NCBI GenBank assembly: GCA_001179505.1
Contig: CDMY01000225.1
Coordinates: forward strand, 62,001-126,000
Origin: Vitrella brassicaformis
Lineage: Eukaryota > Sar > Vitrellaceae
Reading direction: 5' to 3'
DNA: 64,000 bases
Every line of letters starts with the position of its first letter. Within the stretch, counting starts at the first letter, position 1. A model generated the notes under the pieces. It was not told the DNA's origin, ran no database searches, and worked only from the letters and a program-made list of their open reading frames with translations. The position numbers and the translations under genes were made by a program. Positions 31,564 through 43,472 of this stretch are shown here, one piece after another.

Positions 31564-34500
31564 ATGTGGGGTTTGTTGCGCACGCAGCGCAGCCCCCGTG
31601 TGCAGGGCCAGGAGGGCAACAGTGTGAGAGACGGCCACAGCCGCCCCAGTGGTGTTGACGAGGCGTGCTACATCCAGCTGCCGAGAGTCGACGAGGGCGA
31701 CGCTGCCGAACAGCAGGCCATCCACCACACCCAGACAGACCATCCCAAGGTCACCCTGCAATGCCCTTGTGGCACAGTGACCATCGGCTGCCTCTGACGA
31801 GTGGTGTCTGTGTGCGTCTGTCCACTGCAGATGGCGTCGGCCTCGAGTGAGCACATTCCTCTGCTGCTGGACGATGGCCAAGGGCTGATGGAGCCCCAGC
31901 TGCCCGACGTCACCGATGACATCACCAAGGCACCGAGACGCTTCGAGCAGGTGTGTTGGTGTCACTCGACTCTGAGGCCTCTCGGACGTCTGTGTGTCGT
32001 CTGCAGGTCCCCGTGGTGGGTGCCCCGGCCGCCGACGATTGGGAACCGACAGACGCACTGAGAGGCAGCATCAAAGAGTCCATCGATGACTCAGATGTGG
32101 AGGGCCTGCGGAAAGTCCTCGGCGGTCTGTCGCCTGAGCAAACCGAGAAAGCGCTGACGACTGGATGGGATCTGGGTTTGCAGACAACTGATCAACAGGC
32201 CTGGCCATTACCATTCATCAATTACGCCGTATGTACGCCTCTTCGCACACACACGGTGATGCACCTACGCGGCCCCTGTGTGTGCTTCTCAGAGGAGTGT
32301 AAGGATGTGGCGGTGTTTGAGGTGCTGCTGGACAACCGACGCCACCTGCTCAACCTGAAAGATGAGGTATCGTGCTCGACAGCTACACTCATTCTGCCCA
32401 CCAGCTGACCGGTGTCTTCACTGCAATCTTCATGCTGTGTCTGTAGGGTGGCGGGACGCCTCTTCATTGGGCAGCAGGAGAAGGGTCAGTTGGTGTTGTG
32501 GAGAAGTTTGTCGAGTGGGGCGGAAAGGAACTGCTGGAAACAACGGACGACGTAAGGACGAGGGAATCTCGACTGGTGGGGGGGGGAAACTGTCATTAAC
32601 CGTAACACTCGTCTGTGTGTCCGTGATACTCATACAAATACAGTCCCATCAGCACGCAGACTCAAACAGGCTCAAGGGGAGGAGGGATCAATCCCCGCTC
32701 CATCAAGACACCCCAGTCCCGCAAACCCTCCCCTCCCTCCCCCACGCAGACAGAAGCTAGTCGCACGCGCGAGGGCGAGACACAGTTAGTGCAGAGGCGC
32801 TTGTAATTCCGGCAGTCACATCGTCGGCTGCATGTGGACAGCGCAGACGTCCCTTTCTCGTTGCATGCGCAACAGGGGGGCCCGCCGCCGACTGGCGGCG
32901 GAATAAATCTCGACTGGTACATTGAACAATGTCTCTTCTTTATGCTGTGGATGTAGAAGGATGGCGAGACGCCTCTTCATTTTGCAGCAAGTCAGTCCCT
33001 CCTGTAAATGGCAACCACAAGTACATAAGTCTTCAACATGTCTCTTGGCGCTCTCCTGCAGCAAAGGGCCGTGTCGATGTGGTGGAGTGGATGTTGAGGG
33101 TGGACCCACAGCTCCTGAAGATCAAAGAAAATGTAGGCTGCACTGCATTCATCGACCTGCGTGTCGATATTGTCCCTGCTCATGATTCTGACAGAATGGA
33201 TTTGCGCCTCTGGATTTTGCCCTTGGCATGAAACCGTCAGTCGTCGTAGCGATGGTTGTCATGGCTGACGACGTGGCCATGATGCTGCTCGAGCGAGGCG
33301 CGATAATGGAAGGTGTTGATGCTCAGGGCTTTAAGGACGTGGTGCCCTTCACGAAGGGGTTCCTGAAGGACCGCTCTGAGTCGGTTGGCCTCGATAGCCT
33401 TCGCTGCTGTGCCTTCTTCCGCAAACTGATGCAGAGACGACAGCGGGACTCCCTCACAGAGTATGACTGAAGAGAACGAGAGCAACACAATGCGAACGTC
33501 TGCATGTCTGTGTGAGTACCTGCAGTGACCTCGGGACCATTGCGGACTGGCAGGAAGTAATCAGGAAGGAACACACGCAGCGTCTTTACGTCCTGCAATG
33601 ACGGATTGGTTTAGGCTCTCACAGCCAACTTCTGCAGCGATACCAGCGAAGATGAGTTGTGATTGTCACTCGCAGGCAAGGAAAGACAATGGTTTGCGCT
33701 ACTGGAATCGGCGGAGCCCCTGACAGTCGTCACTCAAGGTAACCCACAGGAGAGTCCCCTGCCTGTCGGTCTGTCCCCTCGTTTCTCCTTATTCGTCTGC
33801 TGCCCATCTTGCGACAGCCAACTGCATCTCTTTCGTCACAGAGCATTGGAAACCACCAATAAAGGCCTCCCTGCAGCTGTCGTCCCGTGAAGTCTTCATC
33901 AGCCGCGTGCTGTCGATGCTCCTAATGTAAGAGGTGGCCTTGCACCACGATGGAAACAGAGACACACATGGCACCTGTTGTGTATGTGTTGCAGGGTGGC
34001 CCTTGTGCTGCTGCACATCGAGTCTATCAAGGGAGACAGCGGCATGATGATGGCGGGGGTGTGGCCGTCAGTGTGGCTGTGGGGGGCACTGCTGACGGGC
34101 ACCGGATTCATCGTTCAAGAGATCTTCCAAGTAAGCCAGACGATGAGACATGACTCGTCAAGGCTAACACTCATCACGCATCGTCCTCTGCGTGTCCGTA
34201 GGGCGTACGACTGAAGGCAGCATACTGGGCCGACTCATGGTGGGCGTCAGAAGCGTACAGCCAACCGATGGCTTGGTTTCATCTCTATGCTATCGGTGTG
34301 TCTGGGCTCACCATTAAGGAATTACGTCGACTTCGCAAGCGGCGTCTCCATCGCTGCCTTCATTGCCATCCACTTCATGCGCTACTCTGCCGAGGCGGAA
34401 GTGAGCTCAGGGATCGTCATAGCGCTGCTCTTTGCCCTGCGTCTCGTCCAAACTGCCAGCCTGCAGCCAGCCGTGGGACCACTCATACTGTCAGTGAGAG

Positions 34501-36004
34501 GGAGAACCACACAGAGAGAGATGTCTGATGCCGTGTCTCATGTCTCCATCTGTCAGTGCCATTGTGAGGATGTTATCGGACATCAGCATGTTTCTGTGTC
34601 TGTACGTCTACATCTTGCTGGTCTTCGCGGTCGTCTTCACCCTCCTCTCGTCCGACGAAGACCACCAGTACTTCGGCTCCTTAGCCAAAGCCACACTCAC
34701 ACTGTACTCGATGACACCAACACAGAGAGAGCCGCCAGCCGTGATATATTAGAAGGTGCGGTAACGTTCTGATATGATTCTTTGTCCATTAGTTTCTACG
34801 CGGGTCTTGGCGACTTCAGCGACCCATTGAACAACGCCATAGAGAGCCACGACACACTGGGGGCCGTCCTGCTGTTCACATACGTCATCCTCTCGTCCAT
34901 CATACTCGTAAGTCGGCAGCACTCAGGCACTCAGCAACACACGATGTACCATGATTGACTCCCCTTGTTGTCCTTGTCTCTCTCTGTCATCATAAAGAGC
35001 TCAACCTCCTCATCGCCATCATGGTGAGATACACCTGAGAGTGTATAATGCAGGGCCCAATGATGTGTACGTCAGGCGTCGACGTTTGCGGCCATCGAGG
35101 AAAAGCAAACCGCACAATACCAGTCAGTAGACAGCAAGGGAGACAGACAGACAGACAGACAGACAGACAGCGGCACATAAGGGCCCTCTCTCCCCTTTCT
35201 CTGCAGGCTGCTGCGCGTCCCCGTGTTGAATGAGTACCTGACAATGCCACACCATGAGCGCCTCCCGCCACCCTTCAACCTCATCGGTCAGGCACGAGAC
35301 ATGAGACTTAAAGTGCATCCATCACATGTGACCATGATCTGTGTGTGTGCAGCTGTGGTCGTGTCGGAGCCCCTGCGATACCTCGCCTCCCTCATAAGCG
35401 GACAGCAGTCGGCACTCTGCCGCATTGCCTTCTGTTTGATGAAGGTCCTCTACTTTACCATCGATGCGCTCCTGTGCGCCGTCGCCTTCACACCCGCATT
35501 CATCTACAAAGCACTGGAGGCGTTCCCACGAGCCATACGGCAGGGCTACTTGGCGGCACTTTCTGTTGCACTTGTCATTCTCCTAATGCCCGTTCTTCTT
35601 CTGTACCAATACGCCCGGAGAGTAAGGCTACAAGTCACATGATATGAGACAAACAGTGGCCTTGTCTCATCTCTCCGGAATGGTCGGGTAGGGGTTGTCG
35701 TTCTTTTCTTTTGAGGCCACTGAAAGTGACAATTCGGAGATGGCTGATAAGAGGCGTAAAGCGCGGATATTCCTCAGAGACAGCATCGACAAGTGGATCG
35801 AGGCGGCGGATCAACACGACTCGAGCGTGCCGGACGTCATGGCAGGTCAGACACGCAGGCAGGCACTCACAGAAAGACTGAGCAATCTTGAATGTAATTC
35901 ATGCAGCATTGGAATCCATGGACAGACGACACGCCGCCCGGCATTCACAGATCGAGAAGCGGCTGACGGAACTGGAGGCATACATCAAGGCGAAGCTCAA
36001 ATAG
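31564..36004 (+). CDS. Ankyrin-repeat TRP-like cation channel, copy A (carries a premature stop)
   Basis: Checked early exons: 31564-31776, 31831-31950, 32007-32228, 32295-32366, 32447-32551, 32957-32990, 33062-33132 and from 33195. The N-terminal half has ankyrin repeats (GGTPLHWAAGEGSVGVVEKF; GETPLHFAATKGRVDVVEWM). The C-terminal half is a six-helix channel: SIAAFIAIHFMRYSAEAEVS, IVRMLSDISMFLCLYVYILL, a pore-like FYAGLGDFSDPL, and LSSIILLNLLIAIMASTFAA, the LNLLIAIM signature of TRP and related Ion_trans proteins. A coiled coil, ARHSQIEKRLTELEA, ends the protein. Compared with copies B and C, the exon from 33615 has TGA at 33660-33662 in frame, and intron 5 carries an insertion. It may be a pseudogene or a truncated form. 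Confidence 0.72.
32578..32918. mobile_element. Small insertion with 13-bp target-site duplication in an intron of channel copy A
   Basis: AATCTCGACTGGT occurs at 32565-32577 and again at 32906-32918. In copy C the corresponding introns read straight through this motif (GTCGACTGGTGCATTGAAC), so the 328 bp between the copies look inserted. On the minus strand the insert encodes a Cys-rich stretch (RRCDCRNYKRLCTNC). No transposase is seen, so it would be non-autonomous. Confidence 0.6.
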
Positions 36005-36252
36005 GCGGCGTGGCGCAGCGACCGATTGCACGGCCTTTGAATGACAAACATACAATTGCCGACGTGCCTCAATAATCTGTGTGACGCCCATGCTTCGGAA
36101 TGATGAAACGACACTGTGACACTGCATGACGTGTGCACAAGTGTCGAAGAATTGATCAATCGTTCTGTAGTTGGCGCCGTCGTACGCGTGTGCGGGTCGT
36201 GCAGCACCAGGAGGCAATTTTTGCCAGCAGCGTGAGGGCCGTCTCCATCTGG

Positions 36253-36297
36253 GGTTGCAGGGTATGAAACCCTGTGGAATTTCTGACAAGCTCGCAC
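36253..36297 (+). repeat. 45-bp direct repeat, right copy
   Basis: Second copy, 249 bp after the copy A stop, in the same orientation as 31451-31495. The pair brackets copy A (about 4.8 kb). Confidence 0.85.
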
Positions 36298-36324
36298 GGC
36301 AAAGCCTTTTTTCCCCGGATCACG

Positions 36325-39273
36325 ATGACAGAGAAGCAGTTGGTATGCAGAAAGCACATAAATGATGGACGGTCACTCCGTGCTTGTTTGTGTTTGTTTC
36401 ATCAGGTTGACGCCATCGAGGAGGTGACTGACGTGAGCCTGGAGATAGGCGGCCGCGAGGCCACCAACCTGCAGAGGGACGTCTGTGACTTAATCAAGGA
36501 CGTACCCAATGGACCAAAGGTACACACACACACAGTGAGGAACGATGGTGTGTGACTCATTCATCTCGTTCCACCTCCCTCGTGGCCTCTCCCCCCTCCC
36601 CCCCCGAAACGATGTGTGCAGATTGCCGTGCAGCACCTCAGAAAGAAAGTGACGGTGAGGGAAAGAGAAGCGAGCAATGAGTCTCAAGCACAGACACAGC
36701 TGTTCCTGATGTGTCCGTTTGTGTCGCTTCGATTGGTGTGTTGCCTGTCCGCGTTCGTCTGTCTATCTGCAGGCCCAGAATGCGAAGATCCAGCTGTTGG
36801 GTCTGCAGACGCTTGAGCAGGCCATGAGGGAGTGCACACTGCCCTTCCACCAAAAGGTGGCGGAGAAGGACTTCCTCGGCGCACTTGGTATGAATGCACC
36901 GACCGACACACCGAAAAGAACCACAAAGGAAAGTGCTTGCGTGTCATCATCGCTCAGTTCGCGTCCTCCAGCGGCCCAATCTCGACAGCAGAGTCCGAGA
37001 CAAGGTCGGCACGAGAGATTGCGGCCACCCACAGACGCCTGGTGTCTTTTCCACTGCTCTGCTGTATTGATATGTCCCTGCAGATACTCCGTATGGTGTC
37101 ATCGTGGGCCAACGAGTTTGCGAGCGAGGCCGACCTGCTGCCGGGCTTCCAGCACGTCTTCAAGCACCTGCAGGACAAAGGTGCATTTGCGAAGAGAAAG
37201 CAGCGCGTCCGACCCACCAAGGCACCTCTCGTGGCTGTGTGTTAGGTTTCCACATGCCTGGCGGCCCACGGATGCCCGCCGAGACCGACGCAACGGCATA
37301 CAAACGAGGGGTGAGACGAGGACCACGACACCGTCTCCACCTCGCGCACCCAGATGCTTTTGTCGATGTGCGTCACTCAATCTAGGTTGACCGTGACCTG
37401 AAGGGTCAGCTGGCGACCTTCAGAGAAGCCACCATCCTCTTCAATGTAAGCACATGGCTGGTAGGGAGGCGATCGAGAGGAGAAAGGCGTATGGTGTGGT
37501 TGCTTGTGTATGTGATGACGTCACCTATGTCGCAGGAGATGCTTAGCAGCTGCAAGCAGAACGACAACCTGGCCAGAAACGATGTAGGCCATAATGACAT
37601 ACACACACAGGCCGCCAGAGGTGACATAGCCATTTGGCTGCACCTCTTGCTGCGTGTGTGTGTGTTTCAGGCCCTGCAGACCCTGCTCATAACTCTCAAG
37701 CAAGCCGCCCATACGCTGCAGACGTACGCACAGACACACACACGATGGCTTGTCGGATGTCATTGCCCTTTCCCTTCTCGATTATATGTGCAGTGAGATC
37801 GAGCGCGAGTCGTCCGGCGATGCCCTCAACGAGTGCATCGAAGTCAACGATATCGTACAGGCGGTCAGTGTCAGCAACCAACAAAAGGAACCAAGGAGGC
37901 CATCAGGTGCCTGTGGGTCTGTCTGGTTGCTGCAGGCGCTTCGTCAGTACCAAGACCAGCTGCGTGGCGCCCCGCCCCTCCGCCCACCAGCTGCAGGTGG
38001 TCGCTCGGCCCCTCCTGCGTCGGGCACCAGTGCCGTCAAGAGCGGCAGAGTCGTCGACCACCGCAGGTCGGTGGGCATCCCCCCAACACCCACCAACACT
38101 CACCAAAACAGCGGAGCGGACAATACCATGACGACCGGTCGTCTGTGTGTGTCTAGGGACGAGTCTGATGAGGACGAGGAGGAGGAGGATGAAGACGAGG
38201 ATGAGGAAGAGGAGGAGAGCGAGTCAGAGGACGACGAACGGCAGCGGCCGCAGCAGGGCAGGGCCAGGCAGACGCAACAACAACAACATCAGCAGCAGCA
38301 GCGGCAGGCACCTGCTGCTGGACAGCACCCACAGGGGCGAATGATGGTGAGGACACAATGCAGACGAGGAGAGAGGTGCGAATGCCTCCACGTGTGTGTC
38401 TTTCGCTGCCGTGTGGTTCTTGCAGCCTGGGGCTGCTCCTCAGCGCCCAGCGGCGATGCACCACCAGCAGCAGCAGCAGTATCCCTCGCACCCCCAGGCG
38501 ATGCGGCCCACCCACACCCAGGGCACCACCCCGCCCATGCAGGCGACATACGCCACAGCAGCAGCAGCGTCATCCACATACCCCTCTCAAACACAGCCAC
38601 AGCCCGGGCGCCCCACACAGTCTCTGCAGCAGCACCAGCAGCAGCCGTCATACCCCAACTACCCACAGCAGGCCACCAGCGCCTACCACCAGCAGCAGCA
38701 GCAGATGCGCCCGCAGCAGCAGCAGATGGGTGGTGGTAGTGGCGCTGTGAATCCGTTTGGTGGGTCTGTATCGGCTTCTCAGCCACAGGGCTATGGTGGT
38801 CAGCAGGGGGTGGGTGGGGGGTATGGCGTGGCGGGCAGGGCCGGCAATGTGATGGCCACTGCTGGGGGGCAGCAGCAAGCCGCTGGTTTGCAACAGGGCA
38901 TACCGGTAGGTATATGAGTGATTTAGAGTGAGAGAGAGAAAGACTTGGAACCGACACGCACGGCATCCTACTGAGTCGCTCTGTGTGTGTGTGTGTGTGT
39001 GTATGTGTGCAGGGATACAGTGTGATGGGTGGCGGTCAAGGCGGCTATGGCTCAGTGCAGCAGGGCATTCAGGGTCTGCCCATGCAGGGAATCCAGGGCT
39101 TCCCGGCCGCCAGTGCTGGCGCCGGCCGCCAGCAGGGCGCCTACCCCAACCAGTACGGCTACCAGCAACAACAACAGCAGCAGCAGCAGCAGCAGTACAC
39201 CCAGATGCAGCAGATGCAGCAGAGGAGGCGGCAGCCGGGGGAGAGGGACGATCTGTCGGACCTGCTTGCCTGA
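36325..39273 (+). CDS. VHS-GAT domain adaptor (TOM1-like), Gln-rich C-terminus
   Basis: Endosomal sorting adaptor that binds ubiquitinated cargo. The 18-nt first exon (MTEKQL, 36325-36342) joins to VDAIEEVTDVSLEIGGREAT. The VHS domain continues QRDVCDLIKDVPNGPK, AQNAKIQLLGLQTLEQAMRE, FHQKVAEKDFLGAL, ILRMVSSWANEFASEADLLP, FQHVFKHLQDKGFHMPG. The GAT three-helix bundle follows: DRDLKGQLATFREATILFNE, ALQTLLITLKQAAHTLQT, ALNECIEVNDIVQA, ALRQYQDQLRG. After an acidic run (DEDEEEEDEDEDEEEEE-like, about 38160-38240) there is a long Gln/Pro/Tyr/Gly-rich tail with (CAG/CAA)n tracts, ending GERDDLSDLLA. The final DLSDLLA resembles a clathrin-box-like motif (inference). The very short first exon is chosen because it restores frame and a start. 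Confidence 0.85.
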
Positions 39274-39995
39274 TTTTTGGTGGCCACTGCGCTTGTGGGC
39301 TCCTGTGCGTTGTGCGTTTTTCTCCACTGCATGTGGTTGCGTAGTGTAGCATACCTACGTGGGGCAGATTTTCATGATAACGAGAACGACGGGGACGCCC
39401 CGTACACAGTGAGGTTGGTTGCAGAGAGAGAGAGATGTGCGCGCGTGTGTGTGCAAGGGACAGAGAGAAATGGATCGGTATGAATTGGTTGGTGTTAATT
39501 TCTGCTGTCCATTCCATGCATCCATCCATCCATTGTCGGCAGCACAAATCCTAGACTACACGACAAGACCACACACAAGAGCAGCCACACATCCATCCAT
39601 CCTTCCATCCTTCCATCCAGACATGCAGGTCAAGTCACATCCACGAGAATCTCTCTCTTAAGACTGTCATGCCTCAACGTCATCACTCTGACATCACGAA
39701 ACCCACCCCCTCTCCGCCCCCCTCTCTGCCCTCTCCGCGCTATCTCTCTCTCTCTCCCTCTCTCTCTCCACGCGAATTCGCGTACTGTATGAAGCCCTTC
39801 CCTCCCTCCCTCCCTCCCTCCCTCCCTCCCCAATTAGCCACCCAGGTCGACACATGAATCACAGAGAATCACGCCTGGCTGGCGGGCGGGCTGGCTGCCT
39901 CTAATCCTACACTCAGCCAGCCAGCCAGCCAGCCTCAATTGCCACGTCTCCTTCGCTAAGCCGCTCGTTCGCATCTTCGTCAGTCAGTCAGTCAG
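39274..39995. repeat. Intergenic with simple repeats
   Basis: Contains (CATC)n at about 39520-39620, (CT)n and (CCCT)n at 39740-39830, and (CAGC)n at 39915-39935. No gene seen. It separates convergent 3' ends. Confidence 0.75.
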
Positions 39996-42449
39996 TCATT
40001 CGAACTTGAAGAAGGATTCGTTAGTGAGTGCGAGGATGGGGTCGGTCAATGGGTCGTCGAACGGATCCACATACTCGCTCCGGTGCTCCTGCGTCCTCGC
40101 TGTCGCATACTCGCTCGCCGTCGACATCTCCTCTGCCCCATAAGGGGGTGGGGGGCCGTAGGGCGGCTGCTGCTGCTGCTGCTGCTGCTGACGGTGCTGC
40201 TCTTGTTGCGGTTGCTGCACGTAAGGCAGGTCCCTCCATTGGTTCAGGTAGGGGTCCTCTCCTGAGCGAATGGGCACGTCTGCCCCTTCTCTCTGCAGCA
40301 GCGGGGAAGAGGATGAAGGGGCCGGGGCTGGGGCTGCGGTGGGATGGATGGACGAAGGCGGGGTCATGACGTTGATGACGTGTCGCGCGTGCGATGTGCG
40401 CTTTTCATAGGACACCCCATCGCAAAAGCCCTCCAAGTGGCCGCTAGTAGTGCCCTCGACCCGCCCCCGTGAAGAGGCAGACAAGTCCTGAAGATGCTGA
40501 CCCTTCGGCTGATCAAACGCCGCCTGCCGATGGTGAGGGCGATACTCGTCAGGTGACATCACCCCACCACCACCACCACCCTGGTCATGCTGCTGCGGCC
40601 TCTTCCCCGGCCGCGTGTAGTGAGGGCGTGGCCCTGGGAACAAAGCGTTGGATGGGGCCATACCAGCGGCGCCAGCAGCAGCAGAAGGGTCATGATGGGG
40701 GGGCCGGGAGATGTGGGGCGGTCGGAAGGAACCGTGGGAGTGCTGGCCGTGTGGCTGCAGGGGTGGAGAGGACGGCAGAGCGGTCACTGCTGACCGCTCG
40801 CTGGCGAGGTGGACGAACACGATTTGGCCGTCGACGATGCGCTGCGGTTCGAGCAGCACCTGCTGGGCGCTGTCGGTGTCGCGGTATGTCACAAAACCTG
40901 TACACATACCATGGAGGGATGGACGGATGGTCACACGCCTTTGTGTGAGCTGATCAACTGGATCGTACCGAATCCCTTGCTCCGTCCGTATCGGTCATGG
41001 AGGACCGTCACATCATCGACCTCGCCTTCCTGCTCGAACACACGCCGCACGGCGTCGCACGACGTGCGCTGGTTGAGATTCCTGCGGATGGATGGATGGG
41101 ATGGGCAGGAAAGGAACGAAATGAGCGCTACACGACTCTCGCTCGAGAGCTGTGCTCGAGCAAAGCAAAGCTTGCCTGATGAAGAGCTTCCTGCTCGCCA
41201 GGTCGTTGGTCCCCCCTCCCGGACAGGCACTAACGTCAACCGGGCCTGAAGTGGAAGCAAAAAGCATATGGATGAGGCAAACGAGCCAGTTTCCGTCAGT
41301 CAGTCCATCAAAAGCCCACCTGGGCTTGTGAAGTCGGCAAACGGGTTGAGGGATGTGCGATTTGTGGGGTCGGACGCCAGCCCAACCTGAGAGAGAGAGG
41401 AAGGACAAGAAACAGGCAGGCCACAATGCGAGGCGCCGCCGAGGTGGTTTGGGTGTTGTTGTGGTTGGGGTGAGCATACGATGATGCGTCTCCCGTCGAG
41501 AGAAAGGTTCGACTGGATGGCCGCAACGGCGGCCTCCCGGGTGAGGAAGGTCACAAAGCCATAGCTAAGAGGAGAGCAGAGACAGGCACACAGCCAGAAT
41601 GCATCTCTGCGGGCGTCTTTATCTTTCTCGCCGTGTGCCTGCTGTGCTGTGTGTACCCTCTGCTGCGTCCGTAGCCGTCACGCACGACAACTGCACCCAT
41701 TCACAGATCCCATGTTGAGGTGTGGATGCTCAGTTCTGTACAGTGCAGCCATCCCACCCCGTCCCACCCACCTGCTTCTTCAGTCTCCCCGAACGACGAG
41801 AAGAAGTGCCGCAGCTGGCTGTCGTCAGTCGCGTAGGCCAAGTTCTGCACACACGCACACACACACACACACGCACACACACTCTGCAGAAGACAGGAGG
41901 GAGAGAGGCGAGGAAAGCGACGCACCTTGACATAAAGCCGACGATGAGCACGGCTCTGCAGAGCACACACACACACCGAACAGACCCGCCCGTGGTTGCG
42001 GCCGCCCTCTTTCTGTGCCGTTCCTGTCGTTTGTTTGTTTGTTTGTTTGTTTTTACCTGCGATGCGACCTCAATGATCCTTGACCTGGCCTCTGGCACCG
42101 ACTGAGCCAGCCGGACAAGCAGCTCGATCAACTGCGATTTGTTGAGCGGCGCCAGCAGCCGCCTCAACTCCGCCCTGCCCTCTGTGGCGCCGTGGAAGCC
42201 GCCGTCATAGTTGGCCATGCCTCTCGCCTCGCCGCCTCCTTCCCACTCGAACGGCTGGATCCTGGGCGGCCACTGCGATGAAGGTTCGCTGCCGAAAGAG
42301 GCAGCATCTGCCATGCCATAGTGGTCCAAGTGCTTGGCAGCCGCTGGGTCGGGCTGATAACTGAAGGGCGGTGGCGGAGACGACGGGATTGTCTGCTGGT
42401 GATACTGAGGACACTCCTCGATCCAACTTGTCGCCGAAGCTGATAACAT
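39996..42449 (-). CDS. Two-RRM RNA-binding protein (hnRNP/UBA2-like) with poly-Gln tail
   Basis: N-terminus MLSASATSWIEECPQYHQQT, then a helical box RLLAPLNKSQLIELLVRLAQ and VPEARSRIIEVASQ as in plant UBA2-type hnRNPs. RRM1: LAYATDDSQLRHFFSSFGE, VVVRDGYGRSRGYGFVTFLT (RNP1 RGYGFVTF). RRM2: KLFIRNLNQRTSCDAVRRVF, then VLHDRYGRSKGFG joined to FVTYRDTDSAQ (RNP1 KGFGFVTY). The tail is Pro/His/Gly-rich with eight or more Gln in a row near 40165 and ends ILALTNESFFKFE. One intron has a GC donor at 41174-41175. Likely role: mRNA splicing, stability or transport. It is divergent from the J-domain gene with 118 bp between start codons. Confidence 0.82.
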
Positions 42450-42567
42450 AGTGCTGGGGAGGGACTTGAGAAGCTAAGGCGGCACATCCGCGCTCTTCTG
42501 CACCGATCGTTTGCTGCCAAGCTCGCAGTGAGAAAAGCACCGAAGGAGAAAAAGAGAGCGAGTGACC

Positions 42568-43328
42568 ATGTGGAACACACAGTCCACCATGCGCGCCTTG
42601 TGGAGGAGATTTTTGTCGAAGGGGGAGGCTGAGACGCTCCTGTGTCTGAGGAAAGGCGCCGGCAAGGCGTCCATCAGGGCGGCCCTCCGTTTTGTGTCGG
42701 CAGCGGGGGCGCATCCCGACAAGGGCGGCAGCGACCAGCAGGCACAGCAGCTGCAGAAGGCCCGGGACCTCCTCCTGAACCACAAGGACACCCCCGACAC
42801 ACCGCGGCAGCCTGAGGACATCCCGTGCCTCGTCAAGCCGCTCACGTGTCTGCGGGAGCGCCAGGAGATCTGCCGCCTCTGCCAAAGCCGCATAGAGGCA
42901 TGCATGCGCTGAGAGAACTTCTCATGTCGTGTGCACAACAGTCGAGAGCGCCGCTCACTCCTCTCCTGTTTATGTGGTGCCTTGCTTTATTGCAGAAGGA
43001 GAAGCGCCGCATGAAGAAGGACGAGGAGGAGATCCAATTCAACCTCGCCAGCACCATGGTCCCTCAGGAAGGCGCCCTGCCCACCATCCGCACGACGCCA
43101 CCGACACGCAGCGGCGCTCTGCCAACCTCCCACCCCGAGCCGGCCTCCCACACCAAGGCCACCACCAGCCGCACCGACGCCGGCACCACACAGGAGGACG
43201 GCGTCATCGAGGGAGAGGAGGCCGCCATCGGCGGGACGGGCTGCTGCAGCGGCAGCTGGGGTTGCTGGAAGTTCTTCGAGATCCTCCGCGACCCCTTCGG
43301 CTGCTGCTGCCCCACCACAGCCCACTGA
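42568..43328 (+). CDS. Small J-domain (DnaJ-like) protein with Cys-rich C-terminus
   Basis: Exons 42568-42897 and 42996-43328 join in frame to 220 residues if the intron uses a GC donor (42898). Helix II and the loop read IRAALRFVSAAGAHPDKGGS, with the invariant HPD of Hsp70 co-chaperones, and helix III is AQQLQKARDLLLNHKD. After a charged helix (KEKRRMKKDEEEIQFNLAS) comes a Thr/Pro-rich stretch and a Cys/Trp-rich end (GCCSGSWGCWKFFEILRD, then CCCPTTAH) that could be palmitoylated or bind metal. HPD sits close to residue 50, with little room for helix I. It probably stimulates an Hsp70; partner unknown. Confidence 0.65.
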
Positions 43329-43472
43329 TGGGCTGTTGCTGGCGGGGGCGTGTTGTTAGGCGCGACCCCCCAGCAGCAGCCCATCAGGAATGACTAGACG
43401 GTACGGACACCACACACAAACAGACAGAGAGAGACAGACAAGTGCACTCCTACCTGCCATACACACCAACCT

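Noticed and set aside
31417-32058. Long minus-strand open frames opposite channel exons (also 51334-52258 and 61472-62180)
   Set aside because: They are antisense shadows of conserved exons in all three copies. Their conservation is explained by the coding strand, and they contain no motif.
35899-36357. 152-residue minus-strand frame 3' of channel copy A
   Set aside because: It covers the A C-terminal exon antisense plus the 45-bp repeat, with no conserved counterpart beside copy B.
41848-41884. (CA)n run considered as Z-DNA element or origin
   Set aside because: It is one of many strand-consistent intron (TG)n tracts; a splicing role explains it better.
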